Source of the DNA: a virus
Length of the DNA stretch: 33,650 nt
IMG/VR virus record: IMGVR_UViG_3300007511_000075
Location: 1 to 33,650 of that record
Direction: 5' to 3' (one strand)
Both the position numbers and the translations under genes were made by a program. Below the pieces are notes generated by a model. It was not told the origin of the DNA. It saw only the letters and a program-made list of their open reading frames with translations, and ran no database searches. This document shows positions 1-6,728 of this stretch, in pieces (position 1 is the stretch's first letter; every line of letters begins with the position of its first letter).

Positions 1-200
1 ACCACTTCAATTTCGCCAACCCCATCTTCGTATTGCTCTATTATTGAGTTTACTTTTGCCTCAAGATGCTGTGGCATTTTATGAAAAGAATTTACAAGTG
101 AAAGTCTTTCAATTCTAAGCCCAGCTGGAACACACTCGACTGAAAGCAGCTGCCTGTGATTGTAGTCGCAGTATTTAGTTTTGCATTTGTAGAAGTTCAT
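1..200 (-). CDS. Hypothetical small protein, 3' end cut off by the window edge
   Basis: Reading leftward from an ATG at 200, the frame stays open to the edge of the window for 66 codons. A strong Shine-Dalgarno (AAGGAG, complement of 209-214) lies 8 nt upstream, which fixes the start. The product begins MNFYKCKTKYCDYNHRQLL and has Cys at residues 6, 11 and 23 with nearby His, so a small metal-binding knuckle is conceivable but unproven. It lies 22 nt downstream of the other leftward gene and is probably co-transcribed with it from the control region near 590. Transcription opposite to the virion genes suggests an early or regulatory role. I do not recognise the family. Confidence 0.7.
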   Translation of the reverse strand, partial: MNFYKCKTKYCDYNHRQLLSVECVPAGLRIERLSLVNSFHKMPQHLEAKVNSIIEQYEDGVGEIEV

Positions 201-222
201 TTTACTGTCTCCTTATTAAGTT

Positions 223-510
223 TTAGAGAGTGTAGCCCAAGTTTATCTTTTCAGTTGAAAGGATAGCCTTATAAACAAGCACCCTAGCTTCCTCCAGTCT
301 AGTGTAGGCCAAGACCATTTTCTTAACCTCATCTTCTGAAAATTCTACTCCACCAAGCTTAATAGGGCTTCTTTCTGATAGGCGATAATCGAGACCACCC
401 GCCGCACTACCAATCTGCTCCAATGCATCAAGCATTGACTTCATCACATAATCGTGTCCGTTCATTTTACCTATTGGAACATTTGTCGCTCCAGCCTTCA
501 TCGTAAACAT
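223..510 (-). CDS. Hypothetical 95-aa protein, leftward operon
   Basis: This is a 95-codon leftward frame. The start at 510 is supported by AGGAGG placed 5 nt upstream on the minus strand, which favours MFTMKAG over the internal Met at residue 4. The product is soluble-looking. The middle (about residues 24-55) resembles a helix followed by a basic turn (RLSERSPIKLGG), and the C-terminal third (EDEVKKMVLAYTRLEEARVL) is predicted helical with charged/hydrophobic alternation. No catalytic motif or membrane segment is visible. It is the first gene of the leftward unit, directly behind the divergent promoter region, so a regulatory or early host-takeover role is an inference from position only. 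Confidence 0.75.
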   Translation of the reverse strand: MFTMKAGATNVPIGKMNGHDYVMKSMLDALEQIGSAAGGLDYRLSERSPIKLGGVEFSEDEVKKMVLAYTRLEEARVLVYKAILSTEKINLGYTL

Positions 511-546
511 TCTGTCCTCCTAGTGGTGACCCTCGAAAGAGCCGTG

Positions 547-575
547 ATGATAACAACTAATCTGTTATCTATAAT
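547..575 (+). promoter_or_regulatory. Candidate rightward sigma70 promoter
   Basis: A perfect -10 hexamer TATAAT sits at 570-575. Seventeen bases upstream, at 547-552, is ATGATA, which matches four of six -35 consensus positions. It would start a transcript near 582 running toward the terS gene at 729. The -10 is strong by eye and the -35 moderate. Confidence 0.4.
549..569. promoter_or_regulatory. Candidate operator: perfect 7-bp dyad inside the rightward promoter
   Basis: GATAACA (549-555) and TGTTATC (563-569) are exact inverted repeats around a 7-bp centre. The 21-bp site fills the spacer between the -35 and -10 of the rightward promoter candidate, the classical position for a dimeric repressor operator. 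No repressor gene is in the window, so the binding protein is unknown. Confidence 0.4.
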
Positions 576-579
576 CTAT

Positions 580-608
580 AGGCTACGCGAATAGAACGAA
601 AATGTCAA
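580..608 (-). promoter_or_regulatory. Candidate leftward sigma70 promoter
   Basis: On the minus strand a perfect TTGACA (complement of 603-608) is followed after 17 bases by TAGCCT (complement of 580-585), which keeps the three most conserved -10 bases. Transcription would start near 573 and run into the two leftward genes. Its -10 lies only 4 bp from that of the rightward promoter, so polymerase binding to the two should be mutually exclusive. Confidence 0.4.
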
Positions 609-728
609 GTAAAAGTTTCAACTATTTTGCACTTAATTTCAACTTACTTGCTAAGTGGCTGAAGAACAACTACTTTAAAAGGGTAAAAAAAACAAGATTA
701 ATGAAAAAGAAAAGAGAAAAGAGGAGCC

Positions 729-1322
729 GTGTCAAAGTATACAACAGAACAATGGAAGATGGCAAGATCGCTATATGTCGCAGGCAGAAAACCCGCTTGG
801 ATAGCAAAACAGGTAGGTATAAAACCCCGCACATTGTCGAATAAGATCCATAAAGAGCGCTGGAAGGCCTGTAAGGTTAATAACGGTGATGGACCAGAAC
901 CGATAGTTTTTATACCACAGCCTGAAAGTGTCCTAAATAGTGGACAGTGTGATATTCCAAACGATGGACAATCCCCTTCACCTGAAGCACTTAACTTAAC
1001 CCCCGAGGCCCTCATAGACGCTAACAGCAGGGCAATTGCCCGTAAGTCTAACCAATTAATCGTAGATGACCATAAGGCCCGCCAGAAGACGATGTGGACG
1101 TTGTTAGAGAGAGCTAAGCTTGACCCTGAACTAGGAGCTGGTAAGGCTGGTACGGCAAGAGCTTTGGCAGATCTTACGGCTGTTCATGAGAGACTGCTCA
1201 AGCTTGATCGTCAGATAGCAGGGTTGGACAAGGATGCCCAGGCTCAAGTGGTGCAGGCTGTGATAGTTGTTCCGGAAAAGAACTCAGTTGAGCAGTGGTT
1301 GAAGTTGAACGTGAAGGGCTAA
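729..1322 (+). CDS. terS: Terminase small subunit (TerS)-like
   Basis: This 197-aa protein starts at GTG 729, with GAGGAG just upstream (721-726, tight spacing). The frame is closed by TGA at 702-704 and offers no ATG, so GTG is the best start. An N-terminal helix-turn-helix is visible at about residues 20-45 (WIAKQVGIKPRTLSNKIHKE), as in TerS proteins that recognise the packaging site. The middle is a helical, Ala/Lys/Arg-rich region suited to ring oligomerisation. The tail (about residues 150-197) has a hydrophobic stretch ending in EQWLKLNVKG. It is the first late gene and lies 1.2 kb upstream of terL, the usual terS position. A cluster of 11-bp iterons begins 19 nt after its stop. A non-terminase HTH regulator is possible but less likely given context. 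Confidence 0.65.
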   Translation: MSKYTTEQWKMARSLYVAGRKPAWIAKQVGIKPRTLSNKIHKERWKACKVNNGDGPEPIVFIPQPESVLNSGQCDIPNDGQSPSPEALNLTPEALIDANSRAIARKSNQLIVDDHKARQKTMWTLLERAKLDPELGAGKAGTARALADLTAVHERLLKLDRQIAGLDKDAQAQVVQAVIVVPEKNSVEQWLKLNVKG

Positions 1323-1341
1323 GTTGTTGCCCTGTAAGTAA

Positions 1342-1407
1342 TGCTTGCAGAGTGCTAGCAACATGCTAGCAACATGCTTGCAACATGCTAGCAACATGCA
1401 AGCACTT
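1342..1407 (+). repeat. Array of six 11-bp iterons, consensus TGCTAGCAACA
   Basis: Tandem units begin at 1342, 1353, 1364, 1375, 1386 and 1397. The four central copies are identical to TGCTAGCAACA except for one base in the 1375 copy, while the two outer ones are degenerate. Each central unit contains the palindrome TGCTAGCA (TGCTTGCA in the 1375 copy). The 11-bp period is close to one helical turn, so equivalent bases face the same side of the DNA. The array lies between terS and the next gene and is not translated from the best-supported start (1459). It is a candidate TerS-binding or packaging (pac/cos) element. A purine tract of AGAGA repeats follows at 1427-1455. Confidence 0.75.
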
Positions 1408-1458
1408 TGCACACAAATGCTGACTCAGAGAAGAGAAGAGAAGAGTAGAGGAGAGTAT

Positions 1459-1776
1459 ATGTCGGGCACAACCGCTGGAAATAAAAGACGACCTGTTTCA
1501 GCAAAGGTAGAACCTGAAGCTATGGGTGTACTGATAGACTTTGGTGTTGATGTTGATAGCATCAGCCCAGTGCCACACGCGCTGGATGGGTTTGAGGGGG
1601 AGGTGGGGGGTCTCGGTGCCTCCCACATCCCTCTTATCATGCCCCCTCACACAATTTTATCTACCCCCCTAAGAAAAAATTTACCTTTCGTACGCGGGGA
1701 GAGTGAGTATATTATAGTAGCTGATGATGATGGTGTTTACCATATCATCTTAATCAAGGACATGGTAGAGGGGTGA
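1459..1776 (+). CDS. Hypothetical 105-aa protein between terS and terL
   Basis: The frame is open from an earlier ATG at 1345, but that start would translate the iteron array and has no Shine-Dalgarno. The ATG at 1459 has GAGGAG (1448-1453) spaced 5 nt and is preferred, giving 105 aa. The protein starts MSGTTAGNKRRPV, with a basic N-terminus and a Gly/Pro/acidic middle. It ends in a clear beta-rich segment (SEYIIVADDDGVYHIILIKD, about residues 81-100). There is no signal peptide or membrane segment. The family is not recognised. The DNA encoding the middle contains unusual G and C runs (1594-1610 and 1664-1669). Confidence 0.6.
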   Translation: MSGTTAGNKRRPVSAKVEPEAMGVLIDFGVDVDSISPVPHALDGFEGEVGGLGASHIPLIMPPHTILSTPLRKNLPFVRGESEYIIVADDDGVYHIILIKDMVEG

Positions 1777-1806
1777 CACTCTCTCAGGCTTTTGAGGATT
1801 GTTTCT

Positions 1807-2463
1807 ATGGGATTTTTTAGTAGTATGGGTCGTGCTGGGTCGATGGCTACTGGTGGAGCGCTCTCAATGCTTCCTAGTGCCCCCGGTAAATTAAATAGTA
1901 TGCCCCAGTTAGGTAGGAGGATGTTGAGTCAGCAGCCTCAGTATGGTAATTTGAGACCTACCCCTGGCAAGCAGGGCCAGTCGGCTAAGTTGCGTGGTAA
2001 TGGTTCTCCAATGTTTAACAGGATGATGTCTAGGGCGCAGGAGAAGAGGCAGGTCCCTGTGGCTCAACCTCAGCCTATAGGTGGTTCTGGTTTTCAGGCG
2101 GCTCAGAACGCACAGAATTCAGCTGTGGGTGACGCGGTTGGCAAGGCCGTAAGGGATGTTATGTTGCAGGGTTCAATGAATTTTAGTGGTGGTGGTTTTG
2201 GTGGGGGCTCGATGGTTGGCATTGGCCCGTCCGCTAATGTTGGTAGTTATAGTCCTCCTATGCAGGCGGCAGCGGGCAAGCCGGAGTCTTATAGTCAGAA
2301 GGAGACCGGCGATTGGGCTATAGCGGCTCTTGGTGGTGGTAAGAGGCATATCAGTTCTGTTCCTAATTATACAGATCAGCCAGACCCTGGCAGGTTGCCT
2401 AGCGTGATCCAGGCGGAGTCCAGGCTTCTTGGTGACATGAGAAGCTCTGTTAAGTATGGGTAG
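1807..2463 (+). CDS. Hypothetical Gly/Met/Gln-rich 218-aa protein
   Basis: Start chosen at ATG 1807 (GAGG at 1794-1797, 9-nt gap). The frame also allows TTG at 1792, which would add five residues. The product is low-complexity and cationic. The N-terminus MGFFSSMGRAGSMATGGAL recalls the Gly-rich opening of the 15184 protein in this window. The middle has Gln/Pro/Arg-rich and Gly-rich (FSGGGFGGGSMVG) stretches, and the C-terminal 45 residues look more ordered (GDWAIAALGGGKRHISS and following). It lies between terS and terL. A minor virion or packaging-associated protein is plausible from context, but there is no family match I can name. Confidence 0.6.
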   Translation: MGFFSSMGRAGSMATGGALSMLPSAPGKLNSMPQLGRRMLSQQPQYGNLRPTPGKQGQSAKLRGNGSPMFNRMMSRAQEKRQVPVAQPQPIGGSGFQAAQNAQNSAVGDAVGKAVRDVMLQGSMNFSGGGFGGGSMVGIGPSANVGSYSPPMQAAAGKPESYSQKETGDWAIAALGGGKRHISSVPNYTDQPDPGRLPSVIQAESRLLGDMRSSVKYG

Positions 2464-2509
2464 AGTGGGTAGTTATACTATCCATTGGGGTATTTGTTGG
2501 ATACTAGAG

Positions 2510-2527
2510 TGTCCTCTTTTTAGGACA
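2510..2527 (+). other. Stem-loop ahead of terL
   Basis: TGTCCT (2510-2515) and AGGACA (2522-2527) form a perfect 6-bp stem with a U-rich 6-nt loop in the 81-nt gap before terL. No U-run follows, so this is not a classical terminator. It could be an RNA-processing or stabilising hairpin just upstream of the terL Shine-Dalgarno (GGAGG 2536-2540). Confidence 0.35.
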
Positions 2528-2544
2528 GTGCACCTGGAGGTACA

Positions 2545-3939
2545 ATGAAGTTAGGTAAGAGCCAGATAGCGTGGAAGCCCCAAGAGGGGCCTCAAGAGGC
2601 TTTTGTAAGCTGTCCCTTGCCGGAGGTTTTATATGGTGGTGCGGCAGGTGGTGGCAAGACGGATGCTTTAATTGGCGATTTTTCGTCAGGTATAGATCGT
2701 TATGGCGCTGGTTGGCGTGGTATTATATTTAGGCGAACCTTTCCCCAGTTGCAGGAGATTGAGCAAAGGGCGTTACAGATATGGGGGCCTATTTATGGTG
2801 TTAAATCGTACAATAAAGCAAATCACCAATGGAATTTTCCTTCCGGTGCTACATTAAAATTAAGATTTTTAGAAAAAAATATGGATGTAGAGAACTATCA
2901 GGGTCACCAGTACAGTTGGATTGGTTGGGATGAGTTAACCCAGTGGCCTGACGACTACTGTTATACTTATATGTTTTCACGACTTAGATCAGCAACAGGT
3001 GCGCCATGCTATGTTAGGGCTACGACTAACCCTGGTGGTGTTGGGCATGCCTGGGTAAAGGGTAGGTTTATAGATCCCACCACTCCAATGACCCCTATTT
3101 CGGATGAAATTACTGGAGAGTTAAGGGTATTTATACCTGCTAAGTTATCTGATAACAAGATCTTAGTAAGCGCCGACCCTGGTTACGAGTTAAGGTTGGA
3201 CATGATTTCCGATCCCGTTACCCGCCGCGCATTAAAGGATGGGGATTGGAATATTTTTGCGGGTCAGGCGTTTGGAGAGTTTTCTCCTGCGGTTCATATT
3301 ATTCCTAATCATGAGCTACCCAAAGGGGTTCCTGTGTGGAAGGCGTGTGACTGGGGTTTTGTTAAGCCTTACTGTGTTTTATGGGCCTATTCTAACTATG
3401 ACGGTGATATTATTATTTGGAATGAGCTGTATGGCATGAAAGACAAGCCTAATGAGGGGTCTGAAGAGCCGGCAACGGTTGTAAGAGATAAGATAGAGTC
3501 TATAGAAGCGACCAATAATGTCTGGTGTGATATTTCTTATTTAGATGGCCAGTGTTGGGCAAAGATGGATGACCAGCCCTCAGTGTATGATAGGCTGGGC
3601 GGAGCGTCTATGAATTGGCAGGCCTGGCCTAAGGGCCCTGGCTCTCGAGTAAATCAGAAACAGATCGTTCATGATTGGCTAAAAGTGATCAACGGAACTT
3701 CGCGCTTGAAAATAATGGAAAGATGTCATAACTTAATAAGGACTTTGCCTGCGATACCTTTGTCCCGGTCTAATCCGGAGGATATAGATACGGACTCAGA
3801 GGATCACGCATATGACGCGCTGAGAGGGTTGTTGGCTAAGAAGGTCTATTCTAAAGAAGAGAGAATGAGACACGCTCAAATGCGCCGTGCTAATCGGATT
3901 CACCGTAAAAAGCACACGACAAAGTTCGGAGGGTTTTAG
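2545..3939 (+). CDS. terL: Terminase large subunit (ATPase/nuclease)
   Basis: This 464-aa protein is the motor that translocates and cuts DNA at the portal. The Walker A loop is GGAAGGGKT (residues 31-39, Lys38). The Walker B-like segment WIGWDELTQW has Asp129-Glu130, and the coupling motif ATTNPGG follows at about 159-165. In the C-terminal RNase H-like nuclease the expected acidic residues are visible: CDWG (Asp269), WCDISYLD (Asp329) and DHAYDALRG (Asp420/Asp424). Length is normal for a TerL. GGAGG at 2536-2540 supports the ATG at 2545. The TAG stop abuts the portal ATG directly. The carboxy tail is very basic (RRANRIHRKKHTTK), possibly a DNA or portal contact. Confidence 0.95.
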   Translation: MKLGKSQIAWKPQEGPQEAFVSCPLPEVLYGGAAGGGKTDALIGDFSSGIDRYGAGWRGIIFRRTFPQLQEIEQRALQIWGPIYGVKSYNKANHQWNFPSGATLKLRFLEKNMDVENYQGHQYSWIGWDELTQWPDDYCYTYMFSRLRSATGAPCYVRATTNPGGVGHAWVKGRFIDPTTPMTPISDEITGELRVFIPAKLSDNKILVSADPGYELRLDMISDPVTRRALKDGDWNIFAGQAFGEFSPAVHIIPNHELPKGVPVWKACDWGFVKPYCVLWAYSNYDGDIIIWNELYGMKDKPNEGSEEPATVVRDKIESIEATNNVWCDISYLDGQCWAKMDDQPSVYDRLGGASMNWQAWPKGPGSRVNQKQIVHDWLKVINGTSRLKIMERCHNLIRTLPAIPLSRSNPEDIDTDSEDHAYDALRGLLAKKVYSKEERMRHAQMRRANRIHRKKHTTKFGGF

Positions 3940-5847
3940 ATGATAGAAAAAGGAATACAGAAAACACGTGTTGCTAATTATTTAGTTCAGCAATATGAGG
4001 ATTTAAAGTCCCAGAGGGCTGACAAAGAAGACGTATGGCTGGATTGTATTTATGCCTACATGTCGCACCATACCGATGACTGGACCGCTAAGGCTCAGTC
4101 TGAGGGTCGATCTCACAGATACATGGGCCTAACATTCGACGCTGTAGAAACATTACACAGTCAGCTGTCAGCGATGCTTTTCCCTGGCGATGAGTGGTTA
4201 TCTGTCCAGCCTGGCAGGGTTGGCATGGATATGATGGACGATGAGACTGCCGCTGATATTGAATTATTTTTAAAGTGGCAGCACCGTCAGATGGGATTTA
4301 CTCCTGAGTATAAAAGGCTGGTAAAACAGCTAATTATAACAGGTAACTGTCCCTGGTCTATGAATTGGCGCATTGATTATGCGGTTGACTATCCCAAGTA
4401 TCTGAATGATGTTAAGGCTTGGATGGACGACCAGAAGCTGATTTTTAGTGAGTATAAAAAGGCAATGGAAGAATATGAACAGGTGGCTGCGCAAGCCAAA
4501 AAGCTAGGGGCTCCTCAACCAATGCCTCCTCGTGTTGAGATGCCTAAGCGGCCGCCTGTCTCGATTGATAAAGTATTTGCAGGGCCTGAGTTTATGGTTG
4601 GTGATATATTTGATTATGTTCAAGACCCGCACGCCTCTGACCCTGGATCAGCTTTAAGGGCTCAAAGAATTTGGCGCTCTAAGGCACACCTTAAAAAACT
4701 AAATAAGCCTGACGAGACCGGGTATAAGATCTACGACAACTTAGATGCAATACACGACGGTCAAAGGCGCGGGGCCAAGGGCTCTGATAATAAAGAAGAG
4801 GCAAGGGCATCTGCTTTTGGCCTCCAACTGCCTGATAAATCACAGGTTGAGCTGCTTGAGTTCTGGGGGACATTTGAGATCCCTGGAGGGGCTGGCGGTG
4901 GCGACACCCACGAAGAGAATAAAATCTACGAAAACTATGTGGCTGTAGTTGCTAACCGTAAGCACCTGATAAGGTTCGAGCCTAGCCACCTCTGGAGTGG
5001 GGACCTGCCTCGCCAGCTGTCAACACTGATTGAAGTACCTGGGCAGATCTACGGGACGGGGCTAATAGAGCCCGCTCTAGGGGTGCAGGACTTAGCTAAC
5101 GTGCGGGCCAATCAAATGGTTGATGCTGTTGCGTTTGCTATTAATCCTGAAATGAAGGCCGTTGATGACGGCGTAATTGATCCAAATGAAGAGTCGGGCC
5201 CTGGTGTTGTACACTTGGTTGGCAACTTAAATAATCTGCAGCCTGTACAAAAAGACTTGAGCGGCTTACAGTTAGCGATGTCTGATCTTGGCCAGATCAA
5301 GTCTGAGTTCCAGCAGATCACGCGAGCATCGTCACAATTTTCTAATCAACACTACGCCAGATCAGCCACTGAGGTTTCTCAGTCTGCTGGGGTTACAGGA
5401 TCTAATCTAAATGAAATTGCTATGCATATTGAGGAAACCTCATTGAGGAAGGTAATTGAGTTACAATTACAATTCACTCAACAGTACATGGACAACGAAG
5501 AAATTGTTAAAGTTACACAGGGCGGGGTTATTGACTGGAAGAAAATTAATCCAGAAGATGTCCGTCGCAAATGGGATTTAATAATCTCAGGCTCAAAGCA
5601 CATGGCTGAACAAGATAAAAGAATACAGCAGATGCTTATGTTCCTACAGATTACCACCTCAAACCCAATGCTGGTGCAAAGTATTAATGTGCCGTATCTT
5701 TTGAAAAAGATCTATGAGGAGCACGGGTTTAGAGATGCTGACAAGATGTTAATTTCTCCTGGCGAAAACCAGCAACAGGGGCTAGATTCCGGAGATGGAA
5801 CTGAACAAACAGGAAATGAAGGCGGAGCTCCGCCGGATCAGCAATAA
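3940..5847 (+). CDS. Portal (head-to-tail connector) protein
   Basis: This 635-aa protein matches in length and sequence feel the podovirus head-to-tail connector family (T7 gp8-like, Head-tail_con). The N-terminus has a YLVQQYEDLKSQRADKEDVW helix, followed by DAVETLHSQLSAMLFP, typical of the portal clip/stem entry. The core contains GTGLIEPALGVQDLANVR (about residues 370-390) and a downstream INPEMKAVDDG segment, both common in this family. The C-terminus is acidic and Gln/Gly-rich (GDGTEQTGNEGGAPPDQQ), likely disordered. It forms the dodecameric DNA channel at one vertex and docks TerL. It begins on the base after the terL stop, and its last 53 nt overlap the next small gene. Confidence 0.88.
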   Translation: MIEKGIQKTRVANYLVQQYEDLKSQRADKEDVWLDCIYAYMSHHTDDWTAKAQSEGRSHRYMGLTFDAVETLHSQLSAMLFPGDEWLSVQPGRVGMDMMDDETAADIELFLKWQHRQMGFTPEYKRLVKQLIITGNCPWSMNWRIDYAVDYPKYLNDVKAWMDDQKLIFSEYKKAMEEYEQVAAQAKKLGAPQPMPPRVEMPKRPPVSIDKVFAGPEFMVGDIFDYVQDPHASDPGSALRAQRIWRSKAHLKKLNKPDETGYKIYDNLDAIHDGQRRGAKGSDNKEEARASAFGLQLPDKSQVELLEFWGTFEIPGGAGGGDTHEENKIYENYVAVVANRKHLIRFEPSHLWSGDLPRQLSTLIEVPGQIYGTGLIEPALGVQDLANVRANQMVDAVAFAINPEMKAVDDGVIDPNEESGPGVVHLVGNLNNLQPVQKDLSGLQLAMSDLGQIKSEFQQITRASSQFSNQHYARSATEVSQSAGVTGSNLNEIAMHIEETSLRKVIELQLQFTQQYMDNEEIVKVTQGGVIDWKKINPEDVRRKWDLIISGSKHMAEQDKRIQQMLMFLQITTSNPMLVQSINVPYLLKKIYEEHGFRDADKMLISPGENQQQGLDSGDGTEQTGNEGGAPPDQQ

Positions 5848-6013
5848 CCCAGCTTTCGCTGAGCTAATGAAGTTTATTGAGCTTCAGTGTGAGCTTGCAG
5901 ATGATACAGAAAGGCCAACGGGGCCCGAATGGGCTTTCCAGAGAGCTTTTCATGATGGCCAACGCTCAGCGTTGAAACAGGTCATCACCTGGATAAAGAC
6001 GCGTACAGAGTAA
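5795..6013 (+). CDS. Bbp19-like small phage protein
   Basis: This 72-aa protein overlaps the portal 3' end in another frame. The ATG at 5795 has GGAG immediately against it. Met8 (ATG 5816, behind AGGAA) is an equally possible start. The pattern NNPAFAELMKFIE, then RAFHDGQRSALKQVITWIK, resembles the Bbp19-like family of small proteins found between portal and scaffold/capsid genes of Bordetella phage BPP-1-type podoviruses (AF-x-GQRS-type motif). Function is unknown even in the family; a head-assembly role is inferred from position. It is predicted helical with no membrane segment. Confidence 0.6.
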   Translation: MELNKQEMKAELRRISNNPAFAELMKFIELQCELADDTERPTGPEWAFQRAFHDGQRSALKQVITWIKTRTE

Positions 6014-6032
6014 TTCTTCTCTGCGTGTCACA

Positions 6033-6064
6033 CAACCCGCCCGCCGAGGGCGTAAAACACGGGA
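6033..6064 (+). promoter_or_regulatory. GC-rich leader element, copy 1 (before scaffold)
   Basis: The 5' leader of the scaffold gene contains a CGCCC/GGGCG hairpin followed by an A-rich spacer and GGGAG ribosome-binding site. An alignable copy is found at 7850-7878 in front of the gene after the capsid. Both share CAACCCG, CCGCCG-like, GGG(G)CG, AAA and the GGAG core in the same order. Recurrence ahead of two late genes suggests a common translational enhancer, processing site or late promoter. Confidence 0.4.
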
Positions 6065-6071
6065 GTATGGC

Positions 6072-6716
6072 ATGAATAACTTGGACAATTTAAACAATCC
6101 GCAAGGTGAAGACGCACAGTCTATACCTAAAGATCGCTTTGACGAGGTCAACGAGAGGCTACTCGCTGCTGAGGCTAGAAACGACAGGCTGATGGAACAG
6201 GTTCTATCAAGTCAAGGTTCGGCCCCAGAAAACAACGAGCCTGAAGTTGAGATCGATGAAGATGTTGCCAAGCTGGTAGACCCAATTATTAATCAACGGA
6301 TGAAGGAATTAGAGGGCCGCGTTAATCCTCTCTTGAAAGAGAACGAGCTCACGCAGCAATTCCAACAGCTGGAGGATGTAATGCCAGGGATTACCGATTT
6401 ACTGCCAAACATTCGTGACAAGTTCAACCAGTTACCACAGGATCAGCAGGCGTTGTTTGATACCCCCGCGGGGGCTGTAGCTTTGGCTCAAATGGTAAAA
6501 GCCGAGGGTACAACCGGAAGCGGTGGAGACTTCGCTGGCAGGGCGCATCTTGAGGGTAGGCCTGGCAGGGCACAGAGTCACGGTCGTAACGAGGGCGGGA
6601 TTGATCCTTCCTTTATTAACAACATGACCGATGAACAGTTCGCTGAGTTTATGAAGGCTCAGGGTGGTTCGGAAGAGCCATCAAACTATTCAGAGGTTGA
6701 CTCTTTACTCGATTAG
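6072..6716 (+). CDS. Capsid scaffolding protein
   Basis: This 214-aa protein directly precedes the major capsid gene and follows portal, the invariant scaffold position. It is acidic, Gln-rich and predicted helical. About residues 20-50 form one helix (DEVNERLLAAEARNDRLMEQ), about 60-100 a second (VDPIINQRMKELEGRV), and the 170-214 tail (MTDEQFAEFMKAQGGSEEPS) suits a capsid-interacting terminal helix. It has no catalytic motifs and very few aromatics, as expected for a scaffold. GGGAG at 6061-6065 serves as ribosome-binding site within the duplicated GC-rich leader. Identification rests on position and composition, not on a sequence motif. Confidence 0.75.
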   Translation: MNNLDNLNNPQGEDAQSIPKDRFDEVNERLLAAEARNDRLMEQVLSSQGSAPENNEPEVEIDEDVAKLVDPIINQRMKELEGRVNPLLKENELTQQFQQLEDVMPGITDLLPNIRDKFNQLPQDQQALFDTPAGAVALAQMVKAEGTTGSGGDFAGRAHLEGRPGRAQSHGRNEGGIDPSFINNMTDEQFAEFMKAQGGSEEPSNYSEVDSLLD

Positions 6717-6728
6717 GAGATAATCAAA

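Noticed and set aside
602-844. 80-aa open frame starting MSSKSFNYF
   Set aside because: It is Lys/Arg-rich, overlaps the terS start in another frame, has no Shine-Dalgarno before its ATG and ends within terS. It looks like an AT/A-rich chance frame.
1342-1407. CRISPR array
   Set aside because: The repeats are 11 bp and directly tandem with no spacers.
1345-1458. N-terminal extension of the 1459 gene through the iterons
   Set aside because: Eleven-bp repeats are out of phase with codons, the upstream ATG lacks a ribosome-binding site, and ATG 1459 has a strong one.
2510-2527. Intrinsic terminator before terL
   Set aside because: The U-run is in the loop rather than after the stem, and the stem is only 6 bp.
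4973-4984. tRNA T-arm-like GGTTCGAGCC
   Set aside because: It lies within the portal coding sequence and no acceptor, D or anticodon stems surround it.
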